DNA of 64,000 bases from Calycina herbarum (GCA_001414485.1 LLEY01000064.1:248001-312000), one strand, 5' to 3'. Counted from the stretch's first letter, positions 35,025-46,614 are shown. The notes: generated by a model not told the origin, from the letters alone. Program-made: numbers and translations.

Positions 35025-37089
35025 GTGATTATCCTTGAAGCTATTCATGGGTGGAGAGACGGAAGTGAATTCTGATCACTCTTTTTTGGACAACTTTTGG
35101 GGCACACTCAGGTGGCTTTTGGAAAACTTTTAGAGTTTTTTATTCTTGCTGTTTGAATTTCACCAGAACGGGCTTTGCATTGCTTGGAGCTATTTTCACT
35201 TTTTGGATTCTGGATGGAAAAACCTTGGGAGTTCTTGTTTTTTCTCTTATGTCTTACCAAATTGTTAGATGGGATGCATGGATATGGGGTATAATTGGCA
35301 TTTGGTTGGTGCGTTTGAGCTTTTCAACCTTTGGGTGGGATTAGCTAGCTCTTCCGGTTTTTATGCTAGTTTATGGAGTTTTCTTCTTTTTCGGGTTATA
35401 TTTTATAATTAGCTTGGTGTTGGGAGGTTATGAAATTCTCTGAGTTCAATTCAATCATGGTCCGAGGTCTTGTATAAGTTGGTTTATGTATAAGATATCG
35501 AGAATCGAGATGGTCCTTAAATCTCATCGCAAATGGATACCATGACTTCTTCTTGTTGAGAGTATCATTTCCAGCCTCTGTGCCTGAAATTAAAATTGAG
35601 ATTATTGGGTGACCCATCGACATGGAGTTGGATGATGTGACGAAAGTCTCGATCAGAAAATACAATAGGAAACCAACTATGAATGAGTCTATTGCGTTAC
35701 CTCACACTTGTGATTTGATCATCTTGAATACCCTGGGGGAATTTCCAAAAAACTGGAAAAGGAGGATTCGCTATGGGTTGTAAAATTTGTCATTTCCATT
35801 CAAATTTCGTCAACTGAGTCTTTTACATAAGATAATTAAAATTATTTCCTGGGTCTTGGTTGAAGAAGCGAGATCCTAGTCTACTTTATAACGAGTACAA
35901 GGTGTAGTTGATAGTGTGACTGAACTGAGAATGCTAGATGTGAGGTTCGTAGACCTATGGCAATTGGTAGGTCACCTACTAATAGTAAGATTTTTCTGGT
36001 GTTATTTCTGGGTTATTTAGAATTAGCTTTAGACGGGTAAACAGTAATAGTAGAACAGTCTACTCTAGACTAGTCAGTATTTGAACGGAGAGGACTCCAC
36101 GTCAGGTTCGTCGACCCATTGAATGGGTCGTGACTATTTGTAGGTGTCGTTATATGGGTGAATGAGCCTCTGACTCATATCCATCCACGTGACTAGCACG
36201 CTAGTACCACGCTAGCACAAGCATAAATAGTCGTACTTCGTGTACCTAGAAAAGCCACAGAGAATACAATACGCATATGCAACCAACAGATTTATGACCA
36301 AGTCATACCAACAGTAGGTGACCTACTAATATTAGGATTTTTCTAGTGCTATTACTGGATCACCTGGAGATAGCACTGGGAAAGGGTTACAGCAATTTCT
36401 GGGTTACCAAGTTACCTATGAATTGCTAGACTTTTGAATTTCGAAGTGTCATTAGGTTACCTGGGGATAATTTGAAAATTGGAGTCTCTTGAGAAGTGTT
36501 GCAAAGAAGATTAAGCTTTCAATCGCTTCTTTCCTTTGTTTGGAAGATCTTGGTAGTCTACTCCTCTATTATTTTGTTCGTTTATTCAAGGTAAGTACTT
36601 CTTCGTATGAACCTATTTTCTTGAGGAATTTTCGCTTAAAATACGGGACCTATGAATTAGGGGGGTGTCTGGGGAAAGTAAGTATTGTGTTGGAATTTAA
36701 TGTTCCGTGTAGAGCCAGCATTGTGATAGATTGTTACATGTTTGGTTATAAGAATGTAGAGGTGATGTAAGCTCAAGTGAGGTGAAAGTTTAGGCCATTT
36801 TACCACGAGGTAGTCAGCTCAATCACAAATGTTTGATAGGATTTGGAGCTTGACTTGCTGATTATTGTATCTCTCCAAAGCAATCTGAGGAGTAATAAGC
36901 AAAGGCGAGGTTACCAAGAATTAACCTGGTCTCTTTACCTTCACTTGTCAATATCGACACACCCAACAAGACAGAGATTGTGGGAAGAAGTATTTTAATA
37001 AAGATCCGACTTTGAATTTGGGTATAATTTGCGGATACACAAGAACATATTTATACACTCACACCAAGCAATTAAGCTTCAACCAAGGC
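35025..37089. other. Intergenic; possible LTR or TE relic at about 35,960-36,370
   Basis: No convincing gene. Two similar stretches of about 48 bases, at 35,967 (gtaggtcacctactaatag) and 36,314 (gtaggtgacctactaatat), flank about 300 bp with CACGTG, a run of gctagtaccacgctagc and a cataaatag TATA-like word. This layout resembles an old LTR-type insertion that escaped strong RIP. The remaining frames of 60-93 codons (35,153; 36,489) start at TTG or lack context and I do not call them. Confidence 0.4.
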
Positions 37090-37947
37090 TTAACCCTTCA
37101 TCCTAAATCCATCCCAATCGTCTTCATCCTCCTCGTCATCGTCGTCTTCATCTTCCTCCACCACTGAAGTAGGTACTGGCTCCACAGGAGTTGGCAAGCT
37201 AGCAACACTTTCCTTCTTCCTCAATGCTTCTCTTCTTTCTCTCAGCTTCCTAACCCTCTCTTCTAACCTCTCCATTTCTTCTAACTCAACCTCCATTTTT
37301 CTGGCAGCATCTTCCTTCTCCTCTTCTAAATCCCGCTCCGCTTTTTCCTTTCTCTCCTCCCTAGTTTCCTTTTCCAAATCCGCCGCGCTCAAGGGTTTTG
37401 CTTCTATTACTCCAGCGCTAGGATCGATTTCTTCCGTTGCAGCAATATCCGCCTCAAAAGCCGCCCATTCATTCTCGTCAACCGTAGGGGGAATACCCGT
37501 GGGCAGAGAGGGAGATTGTTTAAGTGGTGTGGCAGGCCTCGAAGGGATCCGTATTTCGTTTATAGGATTCGTATTCGACAATTCAAGAGGATGACCACCC
37601 TGATCGAAGAAATTCTCCGGTAACCCATTGGCAGCTCTACTCTTCTTTCGTATCGTATCCGTGCCTTCTTCTTCACTTGCTTTCCTCTTCTTTTTGTTGT
37701 TTTCAGGAGCTGGGGTGGGAGTTTCGGTTTGGGGTTCTGGGGTAGAATCGAGGGCGGCGTCGGCGGCTTTTTGAACTTTCATTATGTGACCGGCTGATCG
37801 TAGGTGGCCGTCCCAGAGGGATTCGGATTTTAATTGGAGGTGACATGCTATGCAGAGGAGGGTTCCGGTTGGGGTGTAGGATGCGAATTTGTGTTGGATT
37901 CTACGAGATGCGCGCTCGTTTTTGAGAAGGGAACGAATGTCTGCCAT
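37090..37947 (-). CDS. ZNF830/CCDC16-like C2H2 zinc-finger protein, 285 aa
   Basis: Single exon, ATG at 37947. An N-terminal matrin/U1-type C2H2 finger is visible (about residues 31-54: LCIACHLQLKSESLWDGHLR then SAGH), then a low-complexity middle with a KKKRK-type nuclear signal (about 84-90). A Glu/Arg/Lys-rich coiled coil follows (about 190-245), and the C-terminus is extremely acidic and ends DDWDGFRMKG. This architecture matches the ZNF830 (CCDC16) family, a nuclear protein found with spliceosomal intron-binding complexes in metazoans; the fungal role is inferred from that. It is divergent from the BYE1-like gene, with about 860 bp between starts. Length is somewhat shorter than the human protein. 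Confidence 0.85.
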   Translation of the reverse strand: MADIRSLLKNERASRRIQHKFASYTPTGTLLCIACHLQLKSESLWDGHLRSAGHIMKVQKAADAALDSTPEPQTETPTPAPENNKKKRKASEEEGTDTIRKKSRAANGLPENFFDQGGHPLELSNTNPINEIRIPSRPATPLKQSPSLPTGIPPTVDENEWAAFEADIAATEEIDPSAGVIEAKPLSAADLEKETREERKEKAERDLEEEKEDAARKMEVELEEMERLEERVRKLRERREALRKKESVASLPTPVEPVPTSVVEEDEDDDDEEDEDDWDGFRMKG

Positions 37948-38804
37948 GGTGACTGTGGAATTGGAGTGTTCGACAGTAGATTTGAAATGAGAGCTGTGAG
38001 TTGCTGGGAAATTGAATGCGAAGTTTGGAATGGAGGTGAGCTTTTTGAAGGACCAGCTTGGTTTGGGGGAAAGAGCTGGAGAAGGCGGAGAAGGCTGAAT
38101 GTTGAGGTTGCTGAAGTTCGAGGTGTCGAGGTTCTCGCTAGTTCGAAAAAGCTGACTAATGTAGCGTCGCCGCGCCTTGTTTGGACGATTAAAGCGGCAT
38201 TCAATCTAGCTGTTAAAAATGCTGCTGCCCTAACTCCCTCGGCATCCCCCGCACCAAGTTCCGGAGTTGAAATGATACCTCGACCTCGTCGCCTTTCAAC
38301 TTCAAACTCCATTGACGAAATTCCCATCGCCGTCCGATAGCAACAATCACGACCTGATTCACAATCCAACTCTCGCGCTGCATTCGCAGCTCTATTGCGA
38401 CCAACACGCACTCCCAACAATCACCGCCCCTTACTACGTCCTGCTTCACCTCACACGCGATCCAGATCCTTGGAGGGGACGGAAAATCAACAGAGGCGCG
38501 CCTGGGAAGAGGATACCAAAGAGGGCTCACCACCAACCTCGCTGCTTTCGTTGCAATCGAGATAGCTACTGCTGCTGCCTACTTCTTCTTCTCTATCTTG
38601 TGCTACACTACATCTTCATAGTTTGTTTCGTAGAGCCGTTCCTTCAGTGATCGCATCGCGTGAAGAAAGGCGCTGCGCGTACTCATTTGAAATCAACTCT
38701 ACGCCATCAACATCAAGTCTTTGCTCCCCCCTCTGTAAACCGCACAATTCACCTGCGAGCTGTGAAGAATTGTATCCTTTGAGAACAGTTTAAATCCATC
38801 AATC
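37948..38804. promoter_or_regulatory. Divergent intergenic region between ZNF830-like and BYE1-like genes
   Basis: The 857-bp gap between two outward-facing starts must hold both promoters. Frames up to 190 codons cross it on both strands, but they overlap the ZNF830 gene in antisense or have no family resemblance. No TATA box stands out; a pyrimidine-rich stretch lies at 38,565-38,610. Confidence 0.4.
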
Positions 38805-41441
38805 ATGGCTGGTAAGCAGTTACATTTCCCCACCATCGCATATCCACTTTGGAAAGATGATGCGCCTGGCCCATTTCTCAATTCCAACAGCGTGCTAACC
38901 AATCTCTATACAGATGAACCCAGACGATCGGTCCGCGCGACTAAAGGGCAGCACACAAAGAGCTTAGACCTACTTGATCAACCCGTAGAACCAAAGAAGA
39001 AAGCTACCAAGAAAGCGAAGAAACCAGAGAAGGTGGAGAGTGAGGAAGAACCTGCGGAGGTTATCAGATGTGTCTGTGGCGCAACAGAGACAAATGATGA
39101 TGAGGGAGATCCATGGATTGCATGCGATAATTGCGATGCATGGCAGCATAATATATGTGTTGGTATCAGTCGCTTTGAAGAGGACAGCCCAGACAATTAC
39201 AAATGCGAGCTATGTGACCCCACATTCCCTCTTCATAAAGAGTTGCTTGATGGCCTGAAGAAGGGCAGGAAACTTTGGGAGGAGAGAAGGAAGAAGGCCG
39301 ACCAGCTTTTAGCTCAAGAGAAGCAGGCAAAGAAAAAGGGAAGCAAGAAGGCCAAGGCCAGTAAAAGAGCCAGTGAAGCATCAGAACTCAGTCATGCTAT
39401 CAATGGCAAGGCCAAATCTCCTTCAGTTCCTGTTCCAGCGACCCCAGTTGAGAAGAAGGAAACTGTCTCCCGTGCAGGAAGCACCAAGAGAAAGGCAAGA
39501 GAGACATCGCCTGAATCAAGCCAGGTAAGACAATTGAATTCTCACCAACAACTCCACTCCATGCTAATTTCAATATAGGAACACCAATCCAAGGTCCGAA
39601 AGGTCTCTGCTGCTCATACCACCCCACAACAAAAGTCGCCGCCTTCTGATCTGCCTACAAAGATTTCAGAACTTGAATCAACTAGACAGCCCGTCACAAA
39701 GTTGTTGAAGGAAAGAATGATGCAGCATGTCACAAACGCTGTCCAACAAACCATTTATACTTTGGCTGAACGTGATACTGTTGCAAGCAAGGCAGAGCGA
39801 CTCGCAATTCAGATTGAGAATGCTGTCCTTGCTACTCACCCAGACAAAAATGCGTACCAAGCCCAATGCCGTGCCATTGCAAACAATTTGAAGTTAAACC
39901 AAGAGCTTTGCAATGGCCTCCTCACACGAACCTTGTCTCCAAACACTCTTGCGACCATGTCCTCAGATGATATGGCTAGTAAGGAACTCAAGCACAAGAC
40001 GGCAGAACTCAAGGCACAAGCCAACATTCAATCTGTTATGGTTCAAGATGATGGGCCGAGGGTACGAAGAACACACAAGGGAGAAGAGGTTGTTGAGGAT
40101 GGAAGCTATGCTGTTCCCATCGAAAACCCCATGCCTTCTTCTACGCGTCGTCGAAGTATGCTGGATCCAAATGCAGATATGGCTGGCAGGTCGCGAGAGA
40201 ATTCTCCTGGCAATGAAGTCGAGCTCCCGGCGGATATTGACACCACTTATCGATCCCGCGATGATATCCGAAGTCAAGTCCCAAAAAAGCCTCTGGTGGT
40301 GGATACCAAACCAAATCAAGCTCCTACAAGAAAATCGTCTACTCAAGCCGACTTTGACATCAATAAAGTCTTCTCCAGTGTTCAATCGCCAGTCAATTCA
40401 CAACACGTTCGGAGGCAATCTACTAACATTGCTCCGCCAGCAAATGGTCCAGGCGTAGACCCAGAGATTGATAAATTGCTTCAGGACGATGAAAACGACT
40501 CGCCCCCCTATTCGCCAGCTGAGTATAGTTCGGATCCGGATGTTGTCTGGCGTGGCACGGTCACTATGGACTCCATTGCCAAATTCTCTGCAGCCGCAAA
40601 ACATGTGGGTGGTGCAAACCTGAAGATTCCATGGACCGATATTCTTCAAAAGGAGCTCAAGGTGGCTGGAAGGATTGACAAGGACAAAGCCAACGAGTAT
40701 CTCTGCAGTCTCCGATACAGCCCTCCTACAGACGTAGTCATTGTTTCCATCACACCAACTGGTGATCCATCGCCGCCCGATTTCCGAGACTTGTATGATT
40801 ATTTCTATACCAAGCTCAGGTATGGTGTTCTCACAAACAAAGGAGTTGGAAATGTACGGGATACCTATTTAGTTCCAGTTGCACCCAGTGGCCCAATTCC
40901 AGATTTTGTCATCAACCTAGATGGTCATCAAGTTCCTGAAAATCGAACCCAACCCATGCTCTTGGTTGCTCTCGTCGTCCGTTCAGACTGGATACCTGAT
41001 CCTGAGCCAGTCCGGAACTTTGAAAACGCCCCAGAAGTCCAAAGCCCATCCCTCGTGACACACCCTCAACGACAAATGTCCATGAGCGGCGCTCCTCCCT
41101 CCATGTCGCCCATCAATCCCCAGAATAGCGCGTTTGCCGCCCCACAAACACCACAGCAACACCAGCAGCCACAAAATCAACAGAACCCACAAATGACTCC
41201 TCAGCTTAAGCTACAACGCGAGGGCGAAACCACAGCAGCCAGGATATTAGGACCACATCTCCATGCCCCGACTGTCAAATTTTTGATGCCCCAGGCGTTC
41301 CAAATGCGGCCACTTGAATGGGAAATCATTCGTGATATTTTGGAGAAGGATGCGAGAGCTCAACAAGACCTTAACCACCTGAGTCAAGTACTGGATATTA
41401 GAATGAAGGCAGAAGGCACACAGGAAGCTCCCAAAGCTTGA
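38805..41441 (+). CDS. BYE1: BYE1-like transcription factor (PHD, TFIIS central, SPOC), 826 aa, 3 exons
   Basis: Exons 38805-38811, 38914-39524 and 39579-41441. The 7-nt first exon is chosen because GTAAGC follows ATGGCTG and a gctaac branch site plus ctatacag precede the second exon. This gives MADEPRRSVRATKGQ and drops a stretch unlike the rest of the protein. Domains: PHD finger (about 55-103, C-x-C ... C-x2-C ... H-x2-C ... C-x2-C), basic linker, TFIIS central domain (about 245-365), disordered Ser/Pro part, SPOC domain (about 525-680) and Gln-rich tail. In yeast, Bye1 binds RNA polymerase II through the TFIIS-like domain and methylated H3K4 through the PHD; the same nuclear role is inferred here. 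Confidence 0.9.
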
Positions 41442-42002
41442 TTTTTCTCTGCACCTAAAGTCACGTAACGGATGGGAAACGAAAACATCAAAAGTTCTTG
41501 GGCCGTTCGTTTTTATGCTGGGTCTTGTCGTCAAAGCGTATCGATGCAATTCTCATGGTTGGATTTGGGGGTTGGGGTAGTTGTGGTTGGGATCTTGTTC
41601 TTCTCGGAAATATTACCTTTTTGCTGCAACACGATACCATTATGAGATCATGACATCTTCCAGGATAGATCTGGTCTCATTCATTCTTTTTTTGTGTTGG
41701 TGTTTCTTTTGTTGTTAATCTTCGGGATGCTGTTCACTTGTTCGTGTACATACATAGGAGAAATTCGTGGTCAGACCTCACATTGGAAGGGGTAATCTTC
41801 ATGAATTGAGTTCATTTTTAATTTTAGATGCTTTAAAATTGCGATTACATGTCACATTGCTAAAGTATACATGATTGAATGCTTGATTTTACGCTGGTTC
41901 TACGACTGATTTTGCTCTGTCCGTGGACGAGTCTGTTGGATATCCTAAACGCCTGAATGTTGAATGCTTCACTATGACCAATGCTTGTTTGCTTTTGTTG
42001 TT
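41442..42002. other. Convergent 3' intergenic region
   Basis: It separates the BYE1-like stop from the stop of the RGG-rich gene on the other strand. It holds T-rich stretches (41,670-41,720) and AATTTTAGATGC-type AT-rich words suitable for 3' ends. I see no gene or RNA. Confidence 0.5.
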
Positions 42003-43361
42003 TTACTGTGCAACTTCCCAAGACTTTTGTTCCGGCACCTCTACTGGCGTTGCCATTTCATCAGCCCATGCTCCCGCGGGTTGGTCTATAGTTGGAGATT
42101 TGATCGTCTCCTCGACTTTTGCGCTGGAAGTCGATACCGGCAACGAGGGGAAATCCTCAGAAGTAGGCACACTTTGTGAATTTCCTTTTCCGCCTCTACC
42201 TCCCATTCCCCCTCTTCCTCGGCCTCTAATCTCAAATCCACCTCTTCCTCCCGAATTACCACCCTCGTCGATGAGTTCTTCACCCTCCCGACTCCCACCC
42301 ATTCCCCCTCTTCCTCGAATCACACCCCCAAATCCGCCCCTCACAAACTCACTACTTCTCCCCTTCCGATCCACAATATCATCTTCAACCTTTTCAATAT
42401 CCCATTCTCTTCCTCCTTGAGCATTAATTTTCCGCTGTCTGTTTTTTGCTCGTTCCATTTCCATCTGTCTACTATTCTTCTGCTCCATACGACTTTTCTC
42501 TTGCCGTTCTTTTGCCAATTCCTTTTCTCGGTGTTGGAACGCTGCTTGATCCGCTTCTTGGAGCCGGTGTCGTTCGGCTTTTTGCGCGTTGATGATGGCC
42601 ATTTTCTCGAGTTTGGCGGTCAGTTCTTCTTCGGTGAGTTTTTTGTGGAGGGGACCGCCTGTTGCGGAGCGGTCGCCGCGTACGGCTGGAGTACGCATTT
42701 GGAGGGGTTGTTGAGGTATTTGCTGAGGGGGTTGTGGGTGTGTGGGTTGGGTGGGTGAAATTGGGGAGGCGGCGATTTCTGCTTGAGGGGGTGGTTGAGT
42801 GGCCTGGCCGGAGGTTGCTGCCCATTCTGCGGTGCTTGAGGGAGCTTGTGAGGGTTTTCCAGAGGCAGACGCCCAGTCTGAGGTGTTCGCAGGGGCTTGT
42901 ATAGATGGTGCTGATGAGTTGTCCCAGTCTGAAGTATTTGGTGGTGGTTGAGAAGCTTGTGCTGCCACAGGTGGAATCGCATTGCCAGCGCCGGACGACC
43001 AATCCGATGTCTGAGGAGCCGATGGGTATTCTGGAGCTATTGCTGGTGCATTATTTTGGGGCGCAAATCGAGATTGACCTAGTCCATTATGTCCTTGTCC
43101 TCCCTGTCCTCCTCGTCCTCCCCGTTGTCGTCGTACATCCTGTGTGCCTTGCTCACGTCTGTTGTTCCTATATCCTCCTCCTGATGGCCCGGTCGGAGGG
43201 ACTTGGTTATTCCTGATCGCGGGTACTTGCTCTACGTGGCTTTGCTGTGGGAGAGGAGGAGCATGTTTTGGCTCGTCGATTGTGGTTGTAGGTTCTGTGA
43301 GGGGTTCGAATTCATCCGCGAAGAGATCATCGTCCTCTCTTGATTGCGCGAATTCGTCCAT
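42003..43361 (-). CDS. RGG-rich putative RNA-binding protein, 452 aa
   Basis: Start taken at ATG 43361 (MDEFAQSREDDDLFADEFEP); the longer frame to 43400 would begin with TTG. Visible parts: an acidic N-terminus, an RGG/QGG patch (about 75-95), and four imperfect repeats with a T-[SA]-[DE]-W core (about 115-190; TSDW three times, TAEW once). A highly charged helical segment follows (about 240-330, ending GREWDIEKVEDD), then an Arg/Gly-rich box (about 345-400) and an Asp/Glu/Pro-containing tail. RGG boxes bind RNA and are methylated by PRMTs. The helical block looks like the conserved core, but I cannot name the family. It is divergent from the HET gene. No membrane segment or signal peptide. 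Confidence 0.82.
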   Translation of the reverse strand: MDEFAQSREDDDLFADEFEPLTEPTTTIDEPKHAPPLPQQSHVEQVPAIRNNQVPPTGPSGGGYRNNRREQGTQDVRRQRGGRGGQGGQGHNGLGQSRFAPQNNAPAIAPEYPSAPQTSDWSSGAGNAIPPVAAQASQPPPNTSDWDNSSAPSIQAPANTSDWASASGKPSQAPSSTAEWAATSGQATQPPPQAEIAASPISPTQPTHPQPPQQIPQQPLQMRTPAVRGDRSATGGPLHKKLTEEELTAKLEKMAIINAQKAERHRLQEADQAAFQHREKELAKERQEKSRMEQKNSRQMEMERAKNRQRKINAQGGREWDIEKVEDDIVDRKGRSSEFVRGGFGGVIRGRGGMGGSREGEELIDEGGNSGGRGGFEIRGRGRGGMGGRGGKGNSQSVPTSEDFPSLPVSTSSAKVEETIKSPTIDQPAGAWADEMATPVEVPEQKSWEVAQ

Positions 43362-44047
43362 TGCGTGGCAGTTGTATGAATATCGTAGAGAAACCGCCAA
43401 GGGATATTACTGCTGCCCAAAAGAAGAATGTAGAGGAATGAACAAGGTGTTGTTGATGTGGTGAAGTGGGGTTGAGGCTTTGGTGGGGAAGAAGTATTGA
43501 TCGCGGGCGAACATCGGGTGACTGGGGATAAAAGAGTCTCCGGCTCCGATGCGGCCCGTACCGAGTAAACTAAGAGAGCAAGCTCAGCTTCAATCGCACG
43601 GCGACAACTGCTACCATGGTTCATACAACAAGAGGTATCTAGGTTGATTACACGAAATACTAGTTTCTTCCTCGTTATTGGGAGTCCAGTATATATCGGA
43701 TGAAAACCAAGAGTCAGGTCATCACTCCACCGCAGGAATTCGTAGCTGACCTAGAATCACCTATAGCCAGCGCCCTAATTGTTCAAGCAATACTCGGAAA
43801 ATCGATTTGATTATTCCAGAAGTCTGGAACTGACAAGTTTGCTTTAAGGTGTCACAACCATCATATAAAGTGTAGGGCATTTGGACAACAGTCACGAATT
43901 CCCGGTGCTCCTTGAGGTACTCGGCAGTTCCGAGGGGTAACGAGCTCGCTTACTCTGTCCCTTTCTTTCGACTGAAGTACGATGGGGTCCTAGAACTGTT
44001 ATTCAGGGCGAGCAACGTTTCTATCACGGATCTAGGGATTGGCCATC
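43362..44047. promoter_or_regulatory. Divergent intergenic region between RGG and HET genes
   Basis: 686 bp between outward-facing starts. It contains overlapping antisense frames only, and no recognisable conserved element. The region 43,680-43,900 has mixed AT-rich sequence that could include the HET promoter. Confidence 0.4.
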
Positions 44048-46060
44048 ATGCCAACAATTCAATATAGCGGGGAACTATTCTCCTTTCAGCCCATCACCAA
44101 GAAAGATGGCATTCGTCTCGCTATTCTGCACCCAGCTTCATCGGATAAGGAAGCAATACATTGCAGTCTGATTAACACCACTCTTACTGAATGCGACAAA
44201 GATATTATCGATCATTACACAGCATTATCTTATGTCTGGGGATCAGGAATTGATGAAAATGAAGAAACAACGTTTCGAACGATATTCCTGGACGACAAGC
44301 CATATAATATCACCACAAATTTCCACGCTGCCCTCATAAATTTGAGAGATCCAAAGAAACCCTTTCGACTTTGGGCGGATTCTTTGTGTATCAATCAAGG
44401 GCCAGGGGGCGAGGAGGAAAAGGCGCGACAGGTTGCGATGATGGGACGAATCTACGAAATTGCCGACCATACAGTAATCTACCTAGGAGCACCAGATCCC
44501 AGCATCGATATTGAAGACAAATTTTACCCCATTTTGAGGGCAGGCGATATTTTAGGAAAGCCGTGGTTTAGGCGTATCTGGGTTTTTCAAGAGCTGGTTT
44601 TTTCCCGGGACCCTTGGGTTCAAATCGGGAAACAACGTGAGAGATGGGATCTTTTTGTGGGTGAGATAATGGACCACCGGGGTCTAATATTCGCCGAGCT
44701 GGTGAAATATCTCAATTTGGAAGACAACAATACCAAAAAGTCAAGCACAGGCCATATCAAGAGTGATTTAGCTGGGAAAATTACCCAAGGATACAATCTC
44801 ATATCGGAAATGCAACAGGCTCGGAAAAAGCATCAAGCGAAGTCAGGGAACAAATCCACACTAGTCAACTTGGTGATATCAAGACGCGGATTGGGAGCGA
44901 CGGACAAACGAGATATAGTCTGGGCACATGTGGGGTTTGCTTCTGATGGCAATGATGCTTCTTTTCAAGCAGACTACAAAAACAAATCTCTCGCGGAGGT
45001 TTATAACTCCTTCGCTGGTCGCCAGATTGAGTTGAAGGGTGACTACCATTTATTGCGCCATGTTAACTACATCGATCCTATCTTGCGGCTTCCAGGACTT
45101 GCTTCCTGGGCACCTGATCTGAGAGAGCCAACTCCCACGGCAACGTATAAACCAATGGTTCGCTGTAAAGATGCTGGTCAAGTTCACGCCCAAGGAGAGT
45201 CATATTCTGGCGCTATTTCTCTCATCCAAATCAGCAAACCTCCAATGTTGGCACATATTGGGCACGGAAAAGAGTACATTGTGACTCGAAGTGCAAATAT
45301 CAATCTACAAAGTCCTGGAATTGCGAAGATTCTCCGGCTCGCCTCCAGACTTGAAACACTCTCGGAAGATATTACCGCTCGCCCTCTTTTTGTCGAGATA
45401 AATACAACGGACCTACATTGGCAGAGGAGAGGAATGGATTTTACAAAGCTTTATCGCGATATTTACAACGCGTGGCGAGAGCTGACCCAGGACGATCGGA
45501 TACTTCCACCAAGAGACCATGAAGAAGAGCATAGGATAAGATATGTGTTTGAATGTATTATGTACAAACACTACCAGACACCAAACCCAAAGCACACCAT
45601 TGATATCTGGCTCATTCTTTGCGCCAGCGAGAGTTTTGCCCAAATAGCTTTCTTCGAGAACAGAGCTCTTGCTCGAATGAGTAGTGGTGAGCTCGCACTT
45701 GTTCCAGGCTGTTCCAAGGTTGGGGACTTTCTCATTGGCATATTGAACACGGAAGTTGGCCCAATGAGGTCGGGTGCAACGTTTTGGTCACCTTTACTAT
45801 TCCGAGAGAAAGAAAGTACTCTTGATCAGAAAATGGAACACATGATCAGAGAAAAAATTGCGTTAAGTGGTCGTGATTTCAAGGGATCGCAAAGTGAGAC
45901 CCAAGCATCACTTGCAAAGCTCCAGGGTCTTCCTATTCGATATTGTGAATACGTTGGACCCTTCTTTGTCACGGGGAATGAATTTTATAATGATTCGGAA
46001 GTCTTGATTTTAAAGATAGCGTGGGATGGGTTTGCGACTACTATCTTTGCGATTAGTTAA
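44048..46060 (+). CDS. HET-domain (heterokaryon incompatibility) protein, 670 aa
   Basis: Single exon from ATG 44048; the in-frame TTG at 44039 is not used. The HET domain spans about residues 55-205 with the usual blocks: YTALSYVWG, then ITTNFHAAL, then LWADSLCINQ, then RIYEIADHTVIYLG and the RRIWVFQEL block. The C-terminal 400 residues carry no motif I recognise. HET-domain proteins act in allorecognition and programmed cell death after hyphal fusion; the domain is related to TIR-type folds. The gene sits among housekeeping genes, which is common for these variable genes. No stops or frameshifts, so it appears intact. Partner specificity cannot be read from the sequence. Confidence 0.92.
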   Translation: MPTIQYSGELFSFQPITKKDGIRLAILHPASSDKEAIHCSLINTTLTECDKDIIDHYTALSYVWGSGIDENEETTFRTIFLDDKPYNITTNFHAALINLRDPKKPFRLWADSLCINQGPGGEEEKARQVAMMGRIYEIADHTVIYLGAPDPSIDIEDKFYPILRAGDILGKPWFRRIWVFQELVFSRDPWVQIGKQRERWDLFVGEIMDHRGLIFAELVKYLNLEDNNTKKSSTGHIKSDLAGKITQGYNLISEMQQARKKHQAKSGNKSTLVNLVISRRGLGATDKRDIVWAHVGFASDGNDASFQADYKNKSLAEVYNSFAGRQIELKGDYHLLRHVNYIDPILRLPGLASWAPDLREPTPTATYKPMVRCKDAGQVHAQGESYSGAISLIQISKPPMLAHIGHGKEYIVTRSANINLQSPGIAKILRLASRLETLSEDITARPLFVEINTTDLHWQRRGMDFTKLYRDIYNAWRELTQDDRILPPRDHEEEHRIRYVFECIMYKHYQTPNPKHTIDIWLILCASESFAQIAFFENRALARMSSGELALVPGCSKVGDFLIGILNTEVGPMRSGATFWSPLLFREKESTLDQKMEHMIREKIALSGRDFKGSQSETQASLAKLQGLPIRYCEYVGPFFVTGNEFYNDSEVLILKIAWDGFATTIFAIS

Positions 46061-46614
46061 ATATGTTTTGCTTTTCTTCTCAAACACTATCACGGTCTTA
46101 TAAAATGTAACTATCACTGTAAGAAACTTTAACTCTCACAAATCTCTGAACTCTTTTTTGAAGAATTAAAAAACGCCAGGTAACAATACGGGTTGTGAAA
46201 GGATCTGTGAAAGATGTAATGTTAAGTTTAGTAGAGTGAGTTACGATGATATTATTTAGAAAATTGTCTCAAAATTACTTATTTATCTTTAATATCTGCA
46301 TTTAAAGTGAACATTCAAGAAATACAACAAAGATTACAGTGATGAAGTCTTGTATAATGTTCTTTTGTTTATTTCTATTATTTGGTCTAGACAATATCTA
46401 AGCGAGAACCCGGGGAAGTAAATATCCAACAGAAAGAGAAGAAAGAAGAAAAAATTGACAATGATCAAATCAAAGAAGCCCACACAATGCATTTGTTATC
46501 CACGACTCCCAGCTATCTAAGAATAATTCTAACTACTCGTACATAAGAACCACATCCAAGACCCAACTAAAGAACCCATCTAATACTCATTTCCTATTTA
46601 ATCAACCAGACAAG
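46061..46614. other. Intergenic
   Basis: AT-rich 3' flank of the HET gene and 5' flank of a small ORF. A purine-rich stretch (agaaagagaagaaagaag) lies at 46,432-46,449. No gene seen. Confidence 0.4.

Noticed and set aside
36489..36770. 93-codon frame right of the tyrosinase
   Set aside because: It begins at TTG, has no homology I recognise, and lies in AT-rich intergenic DNA.
43362..43400. Longer N-terminus of the RGG protein
   Set aside because: The extension starts with TTG; the first ATG is at 43361 and gives a plausible acidic N-terminus.
44039..44047. Upstream start of the HET protein
   Set aside because: The codon is TTG; the first in-frame ATG is at 44048.
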